A stretch of 64,000 nt of DNA from Scleromitrula shiraiana (taxonomy: Eukaryota; Ascomycota; Leotiomycetes; Helotiales; Sclerotiniaceae). Positions 1-12,761 of the stretch are shown piece by piece. Both the position numbers and the translations under genes were made by a program. The stretch lies in NCBI GenBank assembly GCA_028455995.1, contig JABELC010000005.1:248001-312000 (forward strand). Reading direction: 5' to 3'. The notes under the pieces are model-generated. The model had not been told where the DNA came from, searched no databases, and was given only the letters and a program-made list of their open reading frames with translations. Positions within the stretch are counted from its first letter, which is position 1; each line of letters begins with the position of its first letter.

Positions 1-3000
1 TGTATTGATGAATCTCAAACTTACCAAATCCGAGTAAAGATCGAAATACTGTCTCTGATCCAGGATTCCTTGGACGTGAATCTGAGCTGGATCCATCCGG
101 AAAGCGAACAAATGCTGTTGAAGAACCTCCGGTACTCTCAATTGAGATCTTTTGTTGTTTCAATGACACTGTAGTGCCGCCAATCTGTTTCCAGAGGGTA
201 TCAACGTTTTTTCGTCCATGAAGCAGAAACATGGGCATGATAAGCTCTTGTATCATTTTAGTATATGCCCAAATACTTGTCAATATAAATAGAACACAAG
301 CCTGTATGAATCTTGGAGTTGATCTCAAAGTGTAATCGAGTTCTCTTTGCAATTCGGGCTCTGCTACGAATGATATAGCGAATAATTTCAGAAAATGACC
401 AAAGTTGTGATAAACAGTACTGAATGGTAGCTTCCATCGTCGTGTCAAGAATCTTGAGCCTGTCTTTGGTTGTCGCGATCGTTTGAGTAAATTTAAAACA
501 TTTGAGTTTTGCTGATCCTGGTCGGATCTTCTTGGGGATGCAGTCTTTGTAACTGCCAAAGTGTAGTGCTTCTTGGAAAGAGCAACGAATGCTCCGAAGT
601 TGCAGCGACTTAGATATGTTTCAATTGACCCCCCATTGGCTTTGTTTGCTCTAATCCATTCGCGTTGATCGGTGGTCAGTGTATACATTGGCTGTGTACA
701 CCGGCCAATGATTAATGCTCGAACCTCAGTGGGAAGCCGCTCCCAATCTAGATTTGGATTGCAGCCTAAAGCTTCATGGTAGAGTACCTCATTTTCGAAA
801 CTATTCACCACAACATCCGCTTGGGTACGCGAAGGTCTTGAGAAGTTTAAGTAATTTCTTAGGCTTTGAGGTATAGGAGTATGCTCCAATAAGCCTGATG
901 GTGACACGGACGCGAGTAAGGATTCCAGCAATGAAGCATGTTCGTGAGAAATGTTAAGAAAGCTTTCAGCTGTTATGTGAATCAAGATTTCGGCGGTTCT
1001 GTTCCAAGTTAGACCAATAATCAAAATCGACGGAGTTGAGGCCACGCATAATAATCTCAAAATACTTACGTTTGACAAAAGACACTAATACTTGACTGTT
1101 GGTCTAGCGCACCCATCATCTCGCAGCCTACAATAATTCTTATTTCGTCGATCGAATCGCAACTGATAGCTTTTAAATCTTTGAAATTGCTTGACAATGC
1201 AGTCATTGACACGCAGTGAATAACAATTTTCCCACTGTCGAATGCGGCGATCGTTTCTTCCAGTAATGAAACTGTTTCTGGAAATGCTTCGATAGCCAAG
1301 TTTGGGATTGAATCAACCGAACTTCCTCTAATATCTTTACAAAGTCCGAGAGCATGTTGAAGGATTGAACGAATCTCCACACCTGGGTGGATGCTTGGTT
1401 CAATTTTATATTTCTCATCTTCATCAAGAGAATGTAGGTTTTCGAAAGTAATCTGTAATTCGTCCTGGGACAATAATAACTCTCGACCAGGGCTGGTAAA
1501 CTCATGGAAAGTTCTTTCCTGGGAAATTTTGTTCCATACGCGGTTCTCTGAACTTGTATTCGGGTGTCTTGATCTAATCCTCGCATAGTATAGAGACAAT
1601 ATTGCCGAAGTCCATGTTGCAACACCAAGTGCTACCACATCGCAATACTCAAAATTTGGAAAAAAGTGCCTAAGTATCTGTCCAAGAGGTAAACCGATTA
1701 CAACTGCCACAAGAAGGGGCTTGAGACTTCGAGGCCCGGAAAAAATCTTGGTGTACTACACTCGAAATTAGTCGATGATCTTAAATAACTGCATGAAAAA
1801 CATACTTGATACCAAAGTAATCCTGGATATGATGGTTAGCAGAGATCTCGAAAATTCGGCATTGTAACTTACCAGTATAAGCACCAACATAGGACACGAA
1901 AAGAAGTGTAGATGCTTCCGTGCTGTCAAAAACGAAAAGAAGAGTCGAAGAAACCGCCAAACTCCACACATGAAACAGTGTAAATCTTCCTAGCATGGAC
2001 CAGTAGAGATATCGTCTAGCCTTGACCCCTGCCTTGACTGCTTCGGGAATTGATGACACATCACCAACAAGCATATTTTGACTTTCTGAAGTCATTTTGT
2101 GAAGTTTTGTTGCGTTGAGATCAAGAAGCACAGCCCCTATAAGGTAATAAGCCAAAGCAAATCCAACTGGCATCCGGTACCTTGTGTTCAGTGCTGAAAA
2201 TCCTAGCAGACGTCCACCTGCGAGAAGTGAAGTCCATTTGTCGAGAAGGGCTACAATAAAGTATAGGAGACTGCATCCAACCTAGTCAATGTTAGTATCT
2301 AATCTCGTAGTTTGCTTCAGCCTTGTGATGTAAGAGGGGAACGTACTTCGTCACCCGCCTGCCGCCAGTGGATGAAAGCATTATGGAGCTTAAGACCAGT
2401 CTGCATTTGTTTCAAAGTGTCAAGGGCAACTTTAATCTGCATATTCCAGGTGGAAGAATATGGCATAGGTAGTGGCGTCCCGGAGTAAGACGAGTACCAT
2501 CCCAATAGAAACAGCGTAGCTTCATAACTATTCGCCAATGACTTAACAACTGGGTCTTTACATTGTTGGCGGAAAATCTTGAAACCACTACGGGCTTTGG
2601 TGATTGCTTCGATCATTGCATTCCTCGAAATTCTGAGTGCTCCGGGGTCTGTCATTCCGGAAAATGCTTTCTCGTCTCCATTTTTGTGGGTTTTGATATA
2701 CCATTCTTTTAAAGCCTTGTCGCTAATACTCTCAATTTTCTGATGCCATGTAGGCCACTTGGATGCAGTATTTCTCGTTCCCACGGCAAGTAGAAAGACG
2801 AAAATATACAAAACGGTCAGATAAATGTATATGTCGTAGTTAGGAACAAATATTGTGGTAACTGGCGAAATGAATAGGAAAGGCACGACCATGAGGATAA
2901 CAGGTCGGCCAGACTGGAACGTACTGCCAGGATGTGAATAGTTGGCAAGTGTTGCGAGGAGACATAAGTAAGTGCTCAATGCAAATAGGTAAAGAAAGAA

Positions 3001-6000
3001 CACTACGCCTGAAACGACACCATTCAAAACGGAAACAGCCACGAAGCCAATTAACCCAGCGGCGAGTGTAAAGGCAAGACCACCGATCAATCTGGTTATG
3101 ATGAACTGATTCATAGCTGAAAATGCCATAGAAATCAGATAATAAGAACCCCCACAAGTGATCCACGTGCCCCAACTGCCTGATATCAAAAGAGAGACCA
3201 TCAAAGCTAATGTTGCGGAGTGCTGCTCTTGACGGCTCATATTACCACTTAGATAAAGTCCTTTTCCGGTTGTCGTTAATAGCGAGATATCAATCAATGC
3301 TGGAATAGCGAAGACGCTCAAGAAGGTGAAGGTCATTGTTCCAGACATGGTAGGCTTTTTGAAATCTCCAATGTCAATTTTAGCAGCAGCATAAGCCGAT
3401 GGAGTCGTAGGATTGGCGTCACTCCAGAGAGGCGGTTCACGACCAGGCTTGTGATGACATGTTCGATACCTATCTGAAAGCAGTTTGCCGAAAGAACTTG
3501 GAGTCATATCAAAGTAAGATTCGCATCGAGCACCTGTGGCAAAAAGCTCTGCAAATGCAGCTGCTTGATCACTTTGATCGTTGAAGAGAGTATTTCTGTC
3601 ACTGACCTCAACATATGCTTCGTCGAAGGCATGCTTTCTCATTGCGCAAAAAACAGCCAAACACAAGATATCAGTGCGTGCATCGATTCTGTCTGCCTCG
3701 CACAGTTGGGTAAGAATTTTAGTGACAACCTGCAAAACATCCAGTTTTCGCTCTTTGAGAATCAACGTTATCGATCTATCAATCTGTTCAAAGACATCTA
3801 GAGCATTTATTTCTTCAGGGTGTTGTGAATGCATTCCCGAATACCAAGTTGTTCGCAGTGCGATCAAGTCTTGCCGTGAAACCTGACCATCAAGATAGCC
3901 AAATGAACAGGCCTCCTTAAGTTGCGTGAAGTCGGTCGCTTCCAACAAGTATCTTTCACATGCAAATCGAACAGAGTCGATGAACTCATCGTCGCCGCTA
4001 ACTGAGGATAAATTCAAAAGCTGAATAAATTGTAGAACTTCCATTGGAGAAAGAGAATTGATATCGTTTAGTAATCTTGGAGGTAGTATGTTAGATATCG
4101 AAGATGTAGACCATTCAGAAAAAGCTACCTCCGCTTCGAAGCATTCATGTCGAGGGCAACCACGACTCGATAAAAATGTATGGAGAATCGTTCCAGAAAT
4201 TTCAGAGCAATTTCTGGACAGAAAAATATCCAATTTAGAGTCTTCTTCCAAAGAGTAAACCGCCCAAAACCTTAAATTGGGTTGTGCTTGGAATCCAGAA
4301 TCGAGTCCCTTATAAACTTTGATATGCCTTTCTGCATCTTCTGGTAGCCCAGAGAGTTGCTGCGCAAGTTCCTGAATCGCGGCAATCCAACCAGAAACTT
4401 CAATCGAAGTTTGTGTAGAGTTACAAAATCGGCTTAGGGATTCCCCAATACCCTTCAACAAGGAATTGTCAATTTCTTCTAGAAGATCACGTGTTTTCAA
4501 ACTCCTCTGGGTCTGACGGATATCGTCAAATGGCTTTTTGGAAACATGAACTCCAAGTGGAAAACATCCTAAAAAGTCATTGGAAGATCCGGTTGGTGAC
4601 GTAGAGATGGGGTTATCAGCATTCTTATTGAAGTAAGAATACGGACCTTCGGAGAATTCATGGCCTTGTGAACCGATAGAGAAGAAGGAACCAGTAGGAG
4701 TTGGCGATCGACTGCCAACTCTTGTGAGATCATGCTGAGAAGATTGAGGACTCAAATTCAGGGAGTTCGAAATTGTACTTGGTGGCCCATTCATAGCCGC
4801 ACCTAGAAATGGAGATCTAACGGTCTCGATGGTGGGATGGAGATCTGCTTTGACCGAGAGAGCATCCATGAGACCTGCAGTCAAATCTGAAAACCTCGAT
4901 TGATACTCATAAGTAATCTAAGTTCAGGTTAGTACAATCTTTTGGTATTTAGATTCTACAAAGTCATGCAAAATATATTACATGACTTTAATAACATCGG
5001 ATAATGATACTTACGTGTTGATTCGATCGCCATTTTTTATGAGCTTCCATTACACCGGGCTCCTTGAGCCAAGAGAAGGCACCTAGTGGCTCTTTTTGAT
5101 CCACAGAGCTAGCTATCGATTCCAATCCAGACACTGAAGTGATGAATGGTAAGGCATTGTAGAACTTGCACCACTGGTATGCTCTCCTAGTAACGGCGTT
5201 GAGAGGAGTGGCATTATCATCCAAAGTTTCCCATAATAAAGTATTGAAAGACCTTAGACATGCTTGAGATACAAATGCTTTGATCGCTGGTCTCATTTCC
5301 GCCATTTGAAATGCATCACGTTCCTCTCCATTTGCTGATATAGTTCCATTCCGTATAACTAACCCGGAGACTTCATCTAATTCAGCTAGTTTGGGGTTGG
5401 ACAAGAACTCTGGCGCAGAAGTCTCAAGATATACAGAAAACCCAATTTTGTGAGTGAGAAGTATAAACTCAATGATCAATGGACTTGACATGTGATTGCT
5501 CCAATTACTGATGAGGACTCCAGTGAGGCAGCAACCTTTTCCAGGGCTGGTAGATGACTCTACAAGCTTGGTAACCCACTCAACAGCTACCTCAATCGGT
5601 TTTCCATGTCCAGACCGAAGGCTGTCACCAACATCAAATCGTGCTAAGACTTGTGCGGGTGATGGGTATGCTTCACAAGAAAGGACATGTATAACATGTT
5701 CTTGGAAAGGGTTGACCACAAGAAGGTCCCATCTTGCCAACAACTGCAGCTCATCATCTTTTGGTGTATGGTTGAATCTTCCAAGATAAACACCGAAGCT
5801 TTCGGGTTTCTTCTCGACTCTAACAATTTTATGATGTAAAAGTGCTGCGCAAGCCTTGGCAAGATACTTTTTAGTGGACGAAGAGATGGCCTTGTCAGCA
5901 GCTTTTCGTTTCTGTATTATATTAGCTAGAAATTAATGGCAAGTAGATATTTTTTGGCATCAGTTGAACTCCAGTGTTGGAATCAAGTCGACAGCAAGAG

Positions 6001-6227
6001 CAGTTCTGTATATTCGCACTCACTTTGTATGCCTTGATTAAATTTTGAATGGCGATATAAAAAACGAAAGTAAGTCCAAGACCAGTAGAAGCAAGGATAA
6101 ATGCAATAAGGATCTATGAGCCCATTAGCAAGAGGAAATAAGAAGGTGCATGCAAGCTTACAAACTGCCACCAGTCCTTGGTTAAATTCGACCAGGAACC
6201 AGCTTCAACGCCTGTAAATTGAGCCAT
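1..6227 (-). CDS. gtb3: Gtb3-like large membrane protein of the GAG cluster (3' end outside window)
   Basis: Eight exons can be joined in frame on the minus strand: 6162-6227, 6024-6113, 5015-5911, 2347-4917, 1873-2281, 1806-1822 (17 nt), 1070-1755 and 25-998. All have GT donors, and the gene runs off the left edge. About 1900 residues are visible. A short N-terminus is followed by one membrane helix (about residues 23-45), then a roughly 300-residue folded domain that looks barrel-like (about 55-370), a long soluble region, and two clusters of membrane helices (about 875-1100 and 1209-1420). In A. fumigatus Gtb3 is the large membrane-embedded glycosyltransferase thought to polymerise and export galactosaminogalactan. 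I name this gene mainly from its position beside agd3, ega3, sph3 and uge3 and from its size and topology. I did not locate the family-4 glycosyltransferase motifs, which may lie in the missing part. The ATG at 6227 is chosen because it joins in phase to the helix exon. Confidence 0.75.
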
Positions 6228-8819
6228 ATGGTCAGTTGAAGACCAAGAAAATGTAGAACTGCCGTTCTCGAGGGAACAAACAGAACAGCAACAAATTACA
6301 TCTAACAACTGAAGTAAACGTTACAAGTCAAGGGAAAGAAGTCAACAAAGATAATCATGGAGCAGTAAGTTCCGGCATAATAAAAAGTGGGAGCTATTGT
6401 AAAGACTCATCGTAGAGACGGCACTGATCAGACGTAATTATCGAATATAATCTTCCGAGTGCCACTCACAACATACGAAGTACTTCTGTTGTCTATCAGC
6501 CCTCGCTACATGCAGATCGTGGATCCAGGAATAGGATTACTTACGAGGTTCCTGTTCTAACCACGCCGTGTTTAGACTCTTGGCGAGGACCAATTGGGCA
6601 ACTGTCACTGAAGATGCCATTTACGTTCCTTCATGATGGGAAGGTTGTAAAGTACCCTGTCCAAATTCGCAGATACGATAAAGCAGAGGTGAAAATTTCA
6701 AATAGACCTAAACCCCATAAACACGTGGCCATGCACTTACTGCACTATAGGCAGCGGGCTGAGGCAGTAAAAAACAACCGTTACAGTGTGATTATCAGAA
6801 ATAAGTACCAATAACTCGGGGGGCGTAGCTGCATAACGAGAGATCGTGGGGTGATCGATGATGCCATACATATTGTGCAGGGTAAAGATGTGCCACAGAA
6901 GGATTATGGAACCTTCGCCGCGCCCGCCATTTCATCAAGAGTTGACATAATGGAAAATCTATTTGAGCTGGCTCTCTACACCAAGGAACTATTCACCATT
7001 CAGCTTCGTATAGGTGCAGTTTGATATTTCTATAGTATGTAGCACTGCTAACCCAGCGTATTCAGTTCAGTGTATGTTGTATTATTATGTCTTGTGTTAC
7101 ATTGAACGGAAATATATGGTTGGAAGAGGAGATTTGATGATGGAAACAGGCGATGAGGATGATTAGAGGCGTGTGATCTATCTGTTTGAAGTGACTTCCC
7201 AAGGAAATCCGAAAAATGGTTTGTGGATGGGATAGGGAGAGTGAATATTATTTTGATGAGTATGGTGCATTCGATGGTAGATTGGTAATGTATGCGATTG
7301 TAGTATTGTAGTTGTGTCCAATGTTTGGTACCTACTATGTAGTGTCGAGTATGATTGGCAAGTGGTTGAGGAGGTTGTAGTGCATGATTTGGTATTGGAT
7401 AAAAATATTTTCGGTTAACGTGCCGGAGATTAATTGGATAAAATTTACGGGCCCGAATATTACCCGCATTTTAGTACAGACGAAAGAGACGAGAGACAAA
7501 AAGACGAAAGGGGGGATAACAAAGGGAAGAAAAAAGTATTAGGGTTACAATTCCAAGGGGTCTCACGTCAGAAATGTTATTAGAGGCCTCTTCAAAGAGA
7601 AAAATAAAAAGGATCGAACCGACTTCGGAATATATAGCAGCAGTTACAGTCGGGAGCGATCTTACCTAGCTAGTCTAGACATTGTCTAAGAAAGTATCTA
7701 GTAAGTATGTATGAGTAGATGCTACTGCAACTGGATCTTACCATATTTCTTAACCTCGGAGAAGGTTATGTAAGATTAGCCCATTTAGGTAGTTTTATGC
7801 TATAATCTATATTAAGTAGTTATATTTTAGCCCAAATCGATCTAACCGTTGTACAAGGAAGCTTGTTTTTTTTCTCACCTAATCCTTGAAAATCTACTGA
7901 ACTCCTCCCCAGGTCTCCAAAGTCCCCACGGCCCACTAACAACTTTTCCCTAACTTTAATATAATAATGGTCTATGAGGAAATAATACCTGGTTATAGCT
8001 GATTTGGTTATTCGCTTTGGTCCCTGGGGGCTGCTTTGGCGGACATCTTACCCACCCTGTGTCACCCAACTCTCCTAGGTGTACCCTACTAAATTATCCT
8101 GGGAAATACTTAGGCATAGCATAATTGACTGCGCTGCGGTCATTCCATGCAGGTCATTTTGAACCATCGAATACTAGATGCTTCTCGGTCTACTCTATTC
8201 AGATTATCTACTCAAATTCTCTCTTGCCTAGCTGCCGCTCAGCTGGTCTGAGAAGTGTATGTGGGCTACTTCAGCTTTTTCTATCATGTATCGTCGGCTA
8301 TTTTGTTATTTTTGAAGCTCTTGGGAAATCTTGGTACAGTATGTTACGTTACGAGATCCTGGCCCTTTTTCATCGATATTCCTTCCTATTGTATTTCCTG
8401 TGCGTTTGACCTATGCATAATTCTCGCCTCATAGCTCCAATGATATCGATCCCGTGTTTTGGTCCCGTATAATCCGTGTCCGATCTTCGTGGTGCAATTC
8501 TGGGCTACTGCTCGTAGGGAGAACGAAGTCATCGATCCTAAGTTATCCCAGGTAACATTAGCTTGGCTTGAGGATTTGACTCTGGATTCAATAGTCTCCT
8601 GTGTACTTGTGGAGTATAGCGAAATGAGACACCTTAGATGATGTTGTATTCACGTGTCTCCAGATAAACGTATTTATATACTTCATATATCGTCGTATAC
8701 TCATCATCTCAAAATACAAAGCTCATCTTTTCCATTTCTATTTTTCCGTAGAGATCATTCGTTTATAGGGAGCTTGGATTTGAATATTACTAAAGTTTTC
8801 ATTCGTTTGAGCATCAGAC
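6228..8819. promoter_or_regulatory. Divergent intergenic region between gtb3 and agd3
   Basis: This 2.6-kb gap separates the start codons of gtb3 (minus) and agd3 (plus), so it should hold both promoters and 5' leaders. Only short open frames occur (for example 66 codons at 6614-6814), with no recognisable product. I looked for a StuA-type WCGCGWNM site and did not see one. A stretch at 7588-7680 resembles a degenerate Pol III gene on the minus strand but does not fold as a tRNA. No known protein is visible. Confidence 0.5.
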
Positions 8820-11516
8820 ATGTTGCTGCTACCCCATCTTATTCAGATTCTGCCACTAGGCCTGTTCCTAGATGCAGCTCTTGGCCATCGAATTAATCGA
8901 CGAGTTCCCTCCGAGGATTCAATCACCGTCGTTTCAGAGTCGGTTGCAATCACCAATGCCCAATCTCTTCAGACGTCAACCGTTCCTGCCGCACCTTTGG
9001 CGACTCTTAAAGTCGACAATAAAGCTGTGCTAGCCAATACAACAACTCCCAACCCGGATAAAAAGCTTGCCGCCGCTAATACAGTCGAAACAGTCGATAG
9101 TACTGTCCTCATCATTGCACGAGATGCACCTTCTGCATACTCAGCCTGGTCTGGTCTAAACGATCATGGAATACCCTATCAAAATCTTATTGTCCCCTCG
9201 GGTGGAATTGACCTACCGGTTTTGAACAGCTCTGCAACCACTGGTAACTTTGGTCTTATTGTTGTTATATCTGAAGTCAGCTACTTGTACCCTACCACAG
9301 GATACCAGTCTGCATTGACCGATGCCCAATGGCAACAAATCTACAATTATCAACTTTCATTCCGGGTTCGCTTGGTCAGGCTTGACTCTTACCCTTCTGC
9401 AGCTTTTGGTACAGCAGCATTGGGGTCATGTTGCAACAATGGCGTGGAACAACTTGTTTCAGTATCAGACGCATCGGGATTTCCTACCGCAGGTGTCAAG
9501 GTGTACGTATATACTCTGCATGTTTCGTTGAAATTAACATCTAATCAATATATAGTGGCGCTGGTGTTAGCACCTTAGGACTTTACCATTATCCTACTAA
9601 GATCACAAACTCAACCATAGCCAAAGAGTTCTTACAATTTGCTGCCTCTTCCGATGGTCAATATACCACTACAAGCACAGCAGGAGTGATCAATAACATC
9701 AATGGCCGAGAACAGGTAATTAAATCTCTTGAGCCCGACTTGAAATGAATGAGGCTGACATTTCTAGATGGTATTCTATCTACCCTTTGCCACTAGTTGG
9801 TCTTTTGCCTCAGTTTATCTACAACACACATGGATCAATTGGGGTACAAGAGGATTATGTAAGACATGATTTCATAATTTCAATAACACTATGCTAATTA
9901 TATCAGATGCCGGATACCGAAGAGCGATCTTCTCCACACAAAGTGAGTAATCCCGAGTATGCATACTGTTTTAGCATGACTAACAATCAATTAGTTGATG
10001 ATATGTTCTTGTAAGACATCTTACTCTATCGCATCACACTAGAATGAGTGACATCTAATGATCATTATAGGGAATCAGACATTTACTCACCAGCTAATAC
10101 CACCTATCGAATCGGTACTGCGGATTTGGACCAACACATTACTTTCATGAACACTATCAATGGCAAGTTGAATAGTGGAAGTAATTGGTTTATCGAAATC
10201 GGTCATAATGGAAATGGTAATATCGAACAATCTGATAATTTAGATAACAGCAGAACAGTAAGTACTATATTTCATTGCAGATTTCTGACATACTAATGAG
10301 ATATACAGAAATGCAGACCTGGACCCATTGAGTACGGTAACCAGATAGATACTCCCTTAGAATGGATCAAGCCCATTGGTTCAGGAACTAATCTCTGGCC
10401 CGCAACCCCAACTCTTTATCCCGCTTATACAGATACTTGCTTGAACAGTGATCCTTTGAAAGTTTGGTGGTCTAACCCCGCCAACCTTAACGCTTACGCT
10501 CATGTCAGCCATACTTTCACTCATGAAGATCAAAATAACGCTACATACACAGACGTATACAAGGAGATCACATGGAACCAAGCATGGCTCAATGCTTCCG
10601 GAATTGCCGCTGCCACAAGATTCAGTCCAAATGGGTTGATCCCACCTGCTATCACCGGTCTTCATAATGGAGATGCTCTTAAAGCTTGGAGTGAAAATGG
10701 CCTCAAGAATGCCATTGGTGATAACACTAGACCGGCGCTCCTGAATACGGTAAGACTCATCCCTCAGCACAAACTTGATACCAAGTTGCTAATTTTTCCC
10801 ACAGCAAAACGAACATTGGCCTCTTATAAGCACTGTTGCCGCCAATGGATATGATGGTGTTCAAATCACTCCTCGCTGGGCAACCAATATCTACTACAAT
10901 TGCGATATGCCAGATTGTACCGTTCTCGAATGGATCAATACCTCTGCTGGATCTGGTGATATCAATACCCTTCTCAACATCGAGAGACAGACCAATGTCA
11001 GACATTTATTGGGACTTCATCACGATCCCTTCATGTTCCATCAAGCCAATCTTCGATACACTGGTGCCGCTACATACACTATCAATGGCGTCACAGCACA
11101 ACTCTCCTTATTCATGGCATGGATCGAGACGGTGACTCAGGAATTCGTTCGATTGGTCAACTGGCCTCTCATCACCTACAAACATGATGATGTAAGTTAT
11201 GACGACCCACGTCTTCTAGTAGTTTGCTAATCGTGAAATGTAGCTCGCAGCGCTTTTTGCCAACCGCATGGCTCGTGATGCCTGTAAACCAGGTTTGAAA
11301 TACAATGTCGACACTGGTGCGGGAACCATCACTGGAGTGACTGTCACCTCGACCGGAAATAGCTGTGCACAACCTGTACCTGTCACATTCCCCGGTACAG
11401 TGACTGATACACAAGGCTTCACTAGTGAAAAGATTGGTAACGATCCTTTAACATTGTGGGTCAAGTTGTCCGGGTCGCCTGTCAGCTTCACGCTGACCAA
11501 CCCAATCGCGCTATAA
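8820..11516 (+). CDS. agd3: Agd3-type GalNAc-polymer deacetylase (CE18), secreted
   Basis: Nine exons join in frame to a 757-aa protein: 8820-9502, 9556-9715, 9768-9858, 9907-9942, 9995-10010 (16 nt), 10071-10257, 10309-10749, 10805-11191 and 11244-11516. A signal peptide (MLLLPHLIQILPLGLFLDAALG) precedes a short linker and the catalytic region. The metal-dependent deacetylase signature is present: an Asp-Asp pair in IDDMF (residues 325-326) and an HTFTH motif with H459 and H463, the D-H-H arrangement of the Agd3 family. The family removes acetyl groups from GalNAc units of galactosaminogalactan outside the cell, giving the polymer the positive charge needed for adhesion. Length is close to that of A. 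fumigatus Agd3. All intron donors are GT, and the reading frame is intact. The neighbours gtb3 (divergent) and ega3 support the role. Confidence 0.92.
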
Positions 11517-12067
11517 TATGGTGAGATAGTGCTGGATCATGACGAGACGGTTTTCCAGTCTGAAAAGGGGAAGTGTGAAGCATTGGCATCATCAACCTCT
11601 TCTGTGTCAATAGTATTTTTTCATTCTTATCTCGGTGACTTATTGTGCGGCGGTCTCCGGGGGCCTTTTATTTGGATTAAAAAGTTTTGGTTCTTTCTTT
11701 CACATACTCAAATGAGGATCATCACCGGGCAGATATAGCAAATGGGTTCTTAATATTCTTATCTCTGGGCTAAATCCATTATCCATACCAACTTCTCAAT
11801 CTCTTCATGACTTTCCAGTGTGTATCATGGGTATCTATTGTGTCTAATTTACTATCTTCCAGCCTAATCATAGACCCTATAAAATTTCATTCACACCTTG
11901 TATAAAAATATGCCAAGCCCTAAAATTTCTACGTAAACAGTATGCCAAGCTCTGAAGAATATTGTCAAATAGGTTCTACATCATTCCCATCAACGGAAAA
12001 GCAAAAGTTCGAACACGGCACACGGCAGATGTTCGAGTTACACAACATTTAGTATATGCCAGTGAGA

Positions 12068-12761
12068 TATACTCAAGCATGTTTTATGTAAGGACCGGGC
12101 TCCCTTGAGCAAGGGATTTAAAAACACATTTCCCTTTGTTATAACAACTTCATACTAGTACTCAATTTATGAAAAATTAATGATTCAAGAACTTGCTAGT
12201 AGTAGTAGTATTAAAATGATTTTAATTAATCATTATTACTTAGTACTACTACTACTAGTAGTAAATAGTAAAGATTATTTCTGTCTACTACTAGTAGTAC
12301 CGTGACGACTACTACTAGTACTAGTAGTAGTAATAAATAATAATAACTTGAATAATAATAACTTGAATAATAATAACTTGAATAATAATGACTTGAATAA
12401 TAATAACTTGAATAATAATAACTTGAATAATAATAACTTGAATAATAATAACTTGAATAATAATCATTGATAATAATAATAATTCTTTAAGAAAACAAGT
12501 TGTCTTTTACTAGTAGTATTATTAATAATAACTTGAAATTATTTATCATTAATAGAATTTTTATAATTTATATAAATAATATAATTTTAATTTATAAATG
12601 TTTATAGAGGACTAGTAATACTAGTACTCAGACTAGTATTTTCAAATTTATAAAGTATTCTATTAAAGTTTAAATTCAAGTTGAATTCTCGTTCGATGAT
12701 CATATAGTACAATTTCAGTTAAATACGCGCCCGGTCCTTATATAAAACACGCTTGAGTATA
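12068..12761. mobile_element. MITE-like element with 33-bp terminal inverted repeats
   Basis: The sequence at 12068-12100 is repeated in reverse complement at 12729-12761. All 33 positions align, with only two mismatches, both A/G transitions. The arms begin TATACTCAAGC and end AAGGACCGGGC. The outermost TA on each side fits a TA target duplication, as in Tc1/mariner-type elements. The 694-bp interior has no open frame and is AT-rich with microsatellite-like filler, so it is a non-autonomous element. Family assignment is inference from the TIR and TA ends alone. Confidence 0.75.
12336..12464 (+). repeat. 15-bp minisatellite, unit AATAATAATAACTTG, about 8 copies
   Basis: The CTTG core recurs every 15 bases from 12350 to 12455. 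One unit carries a G for A change (AATGACTTG). The array lies inside the MITE-like element. Confidence 0.9.

Noticed and set aside
7588..7680. tRNA-like segment on the minus strand (B-box-like GGTTCGATCC followed by a T-run)
   Set aside because: The acceptor and anticodon stems do not pair, the A-box is poor, and no anticodon loop can be placed. At most a degenerate Pol III relic.
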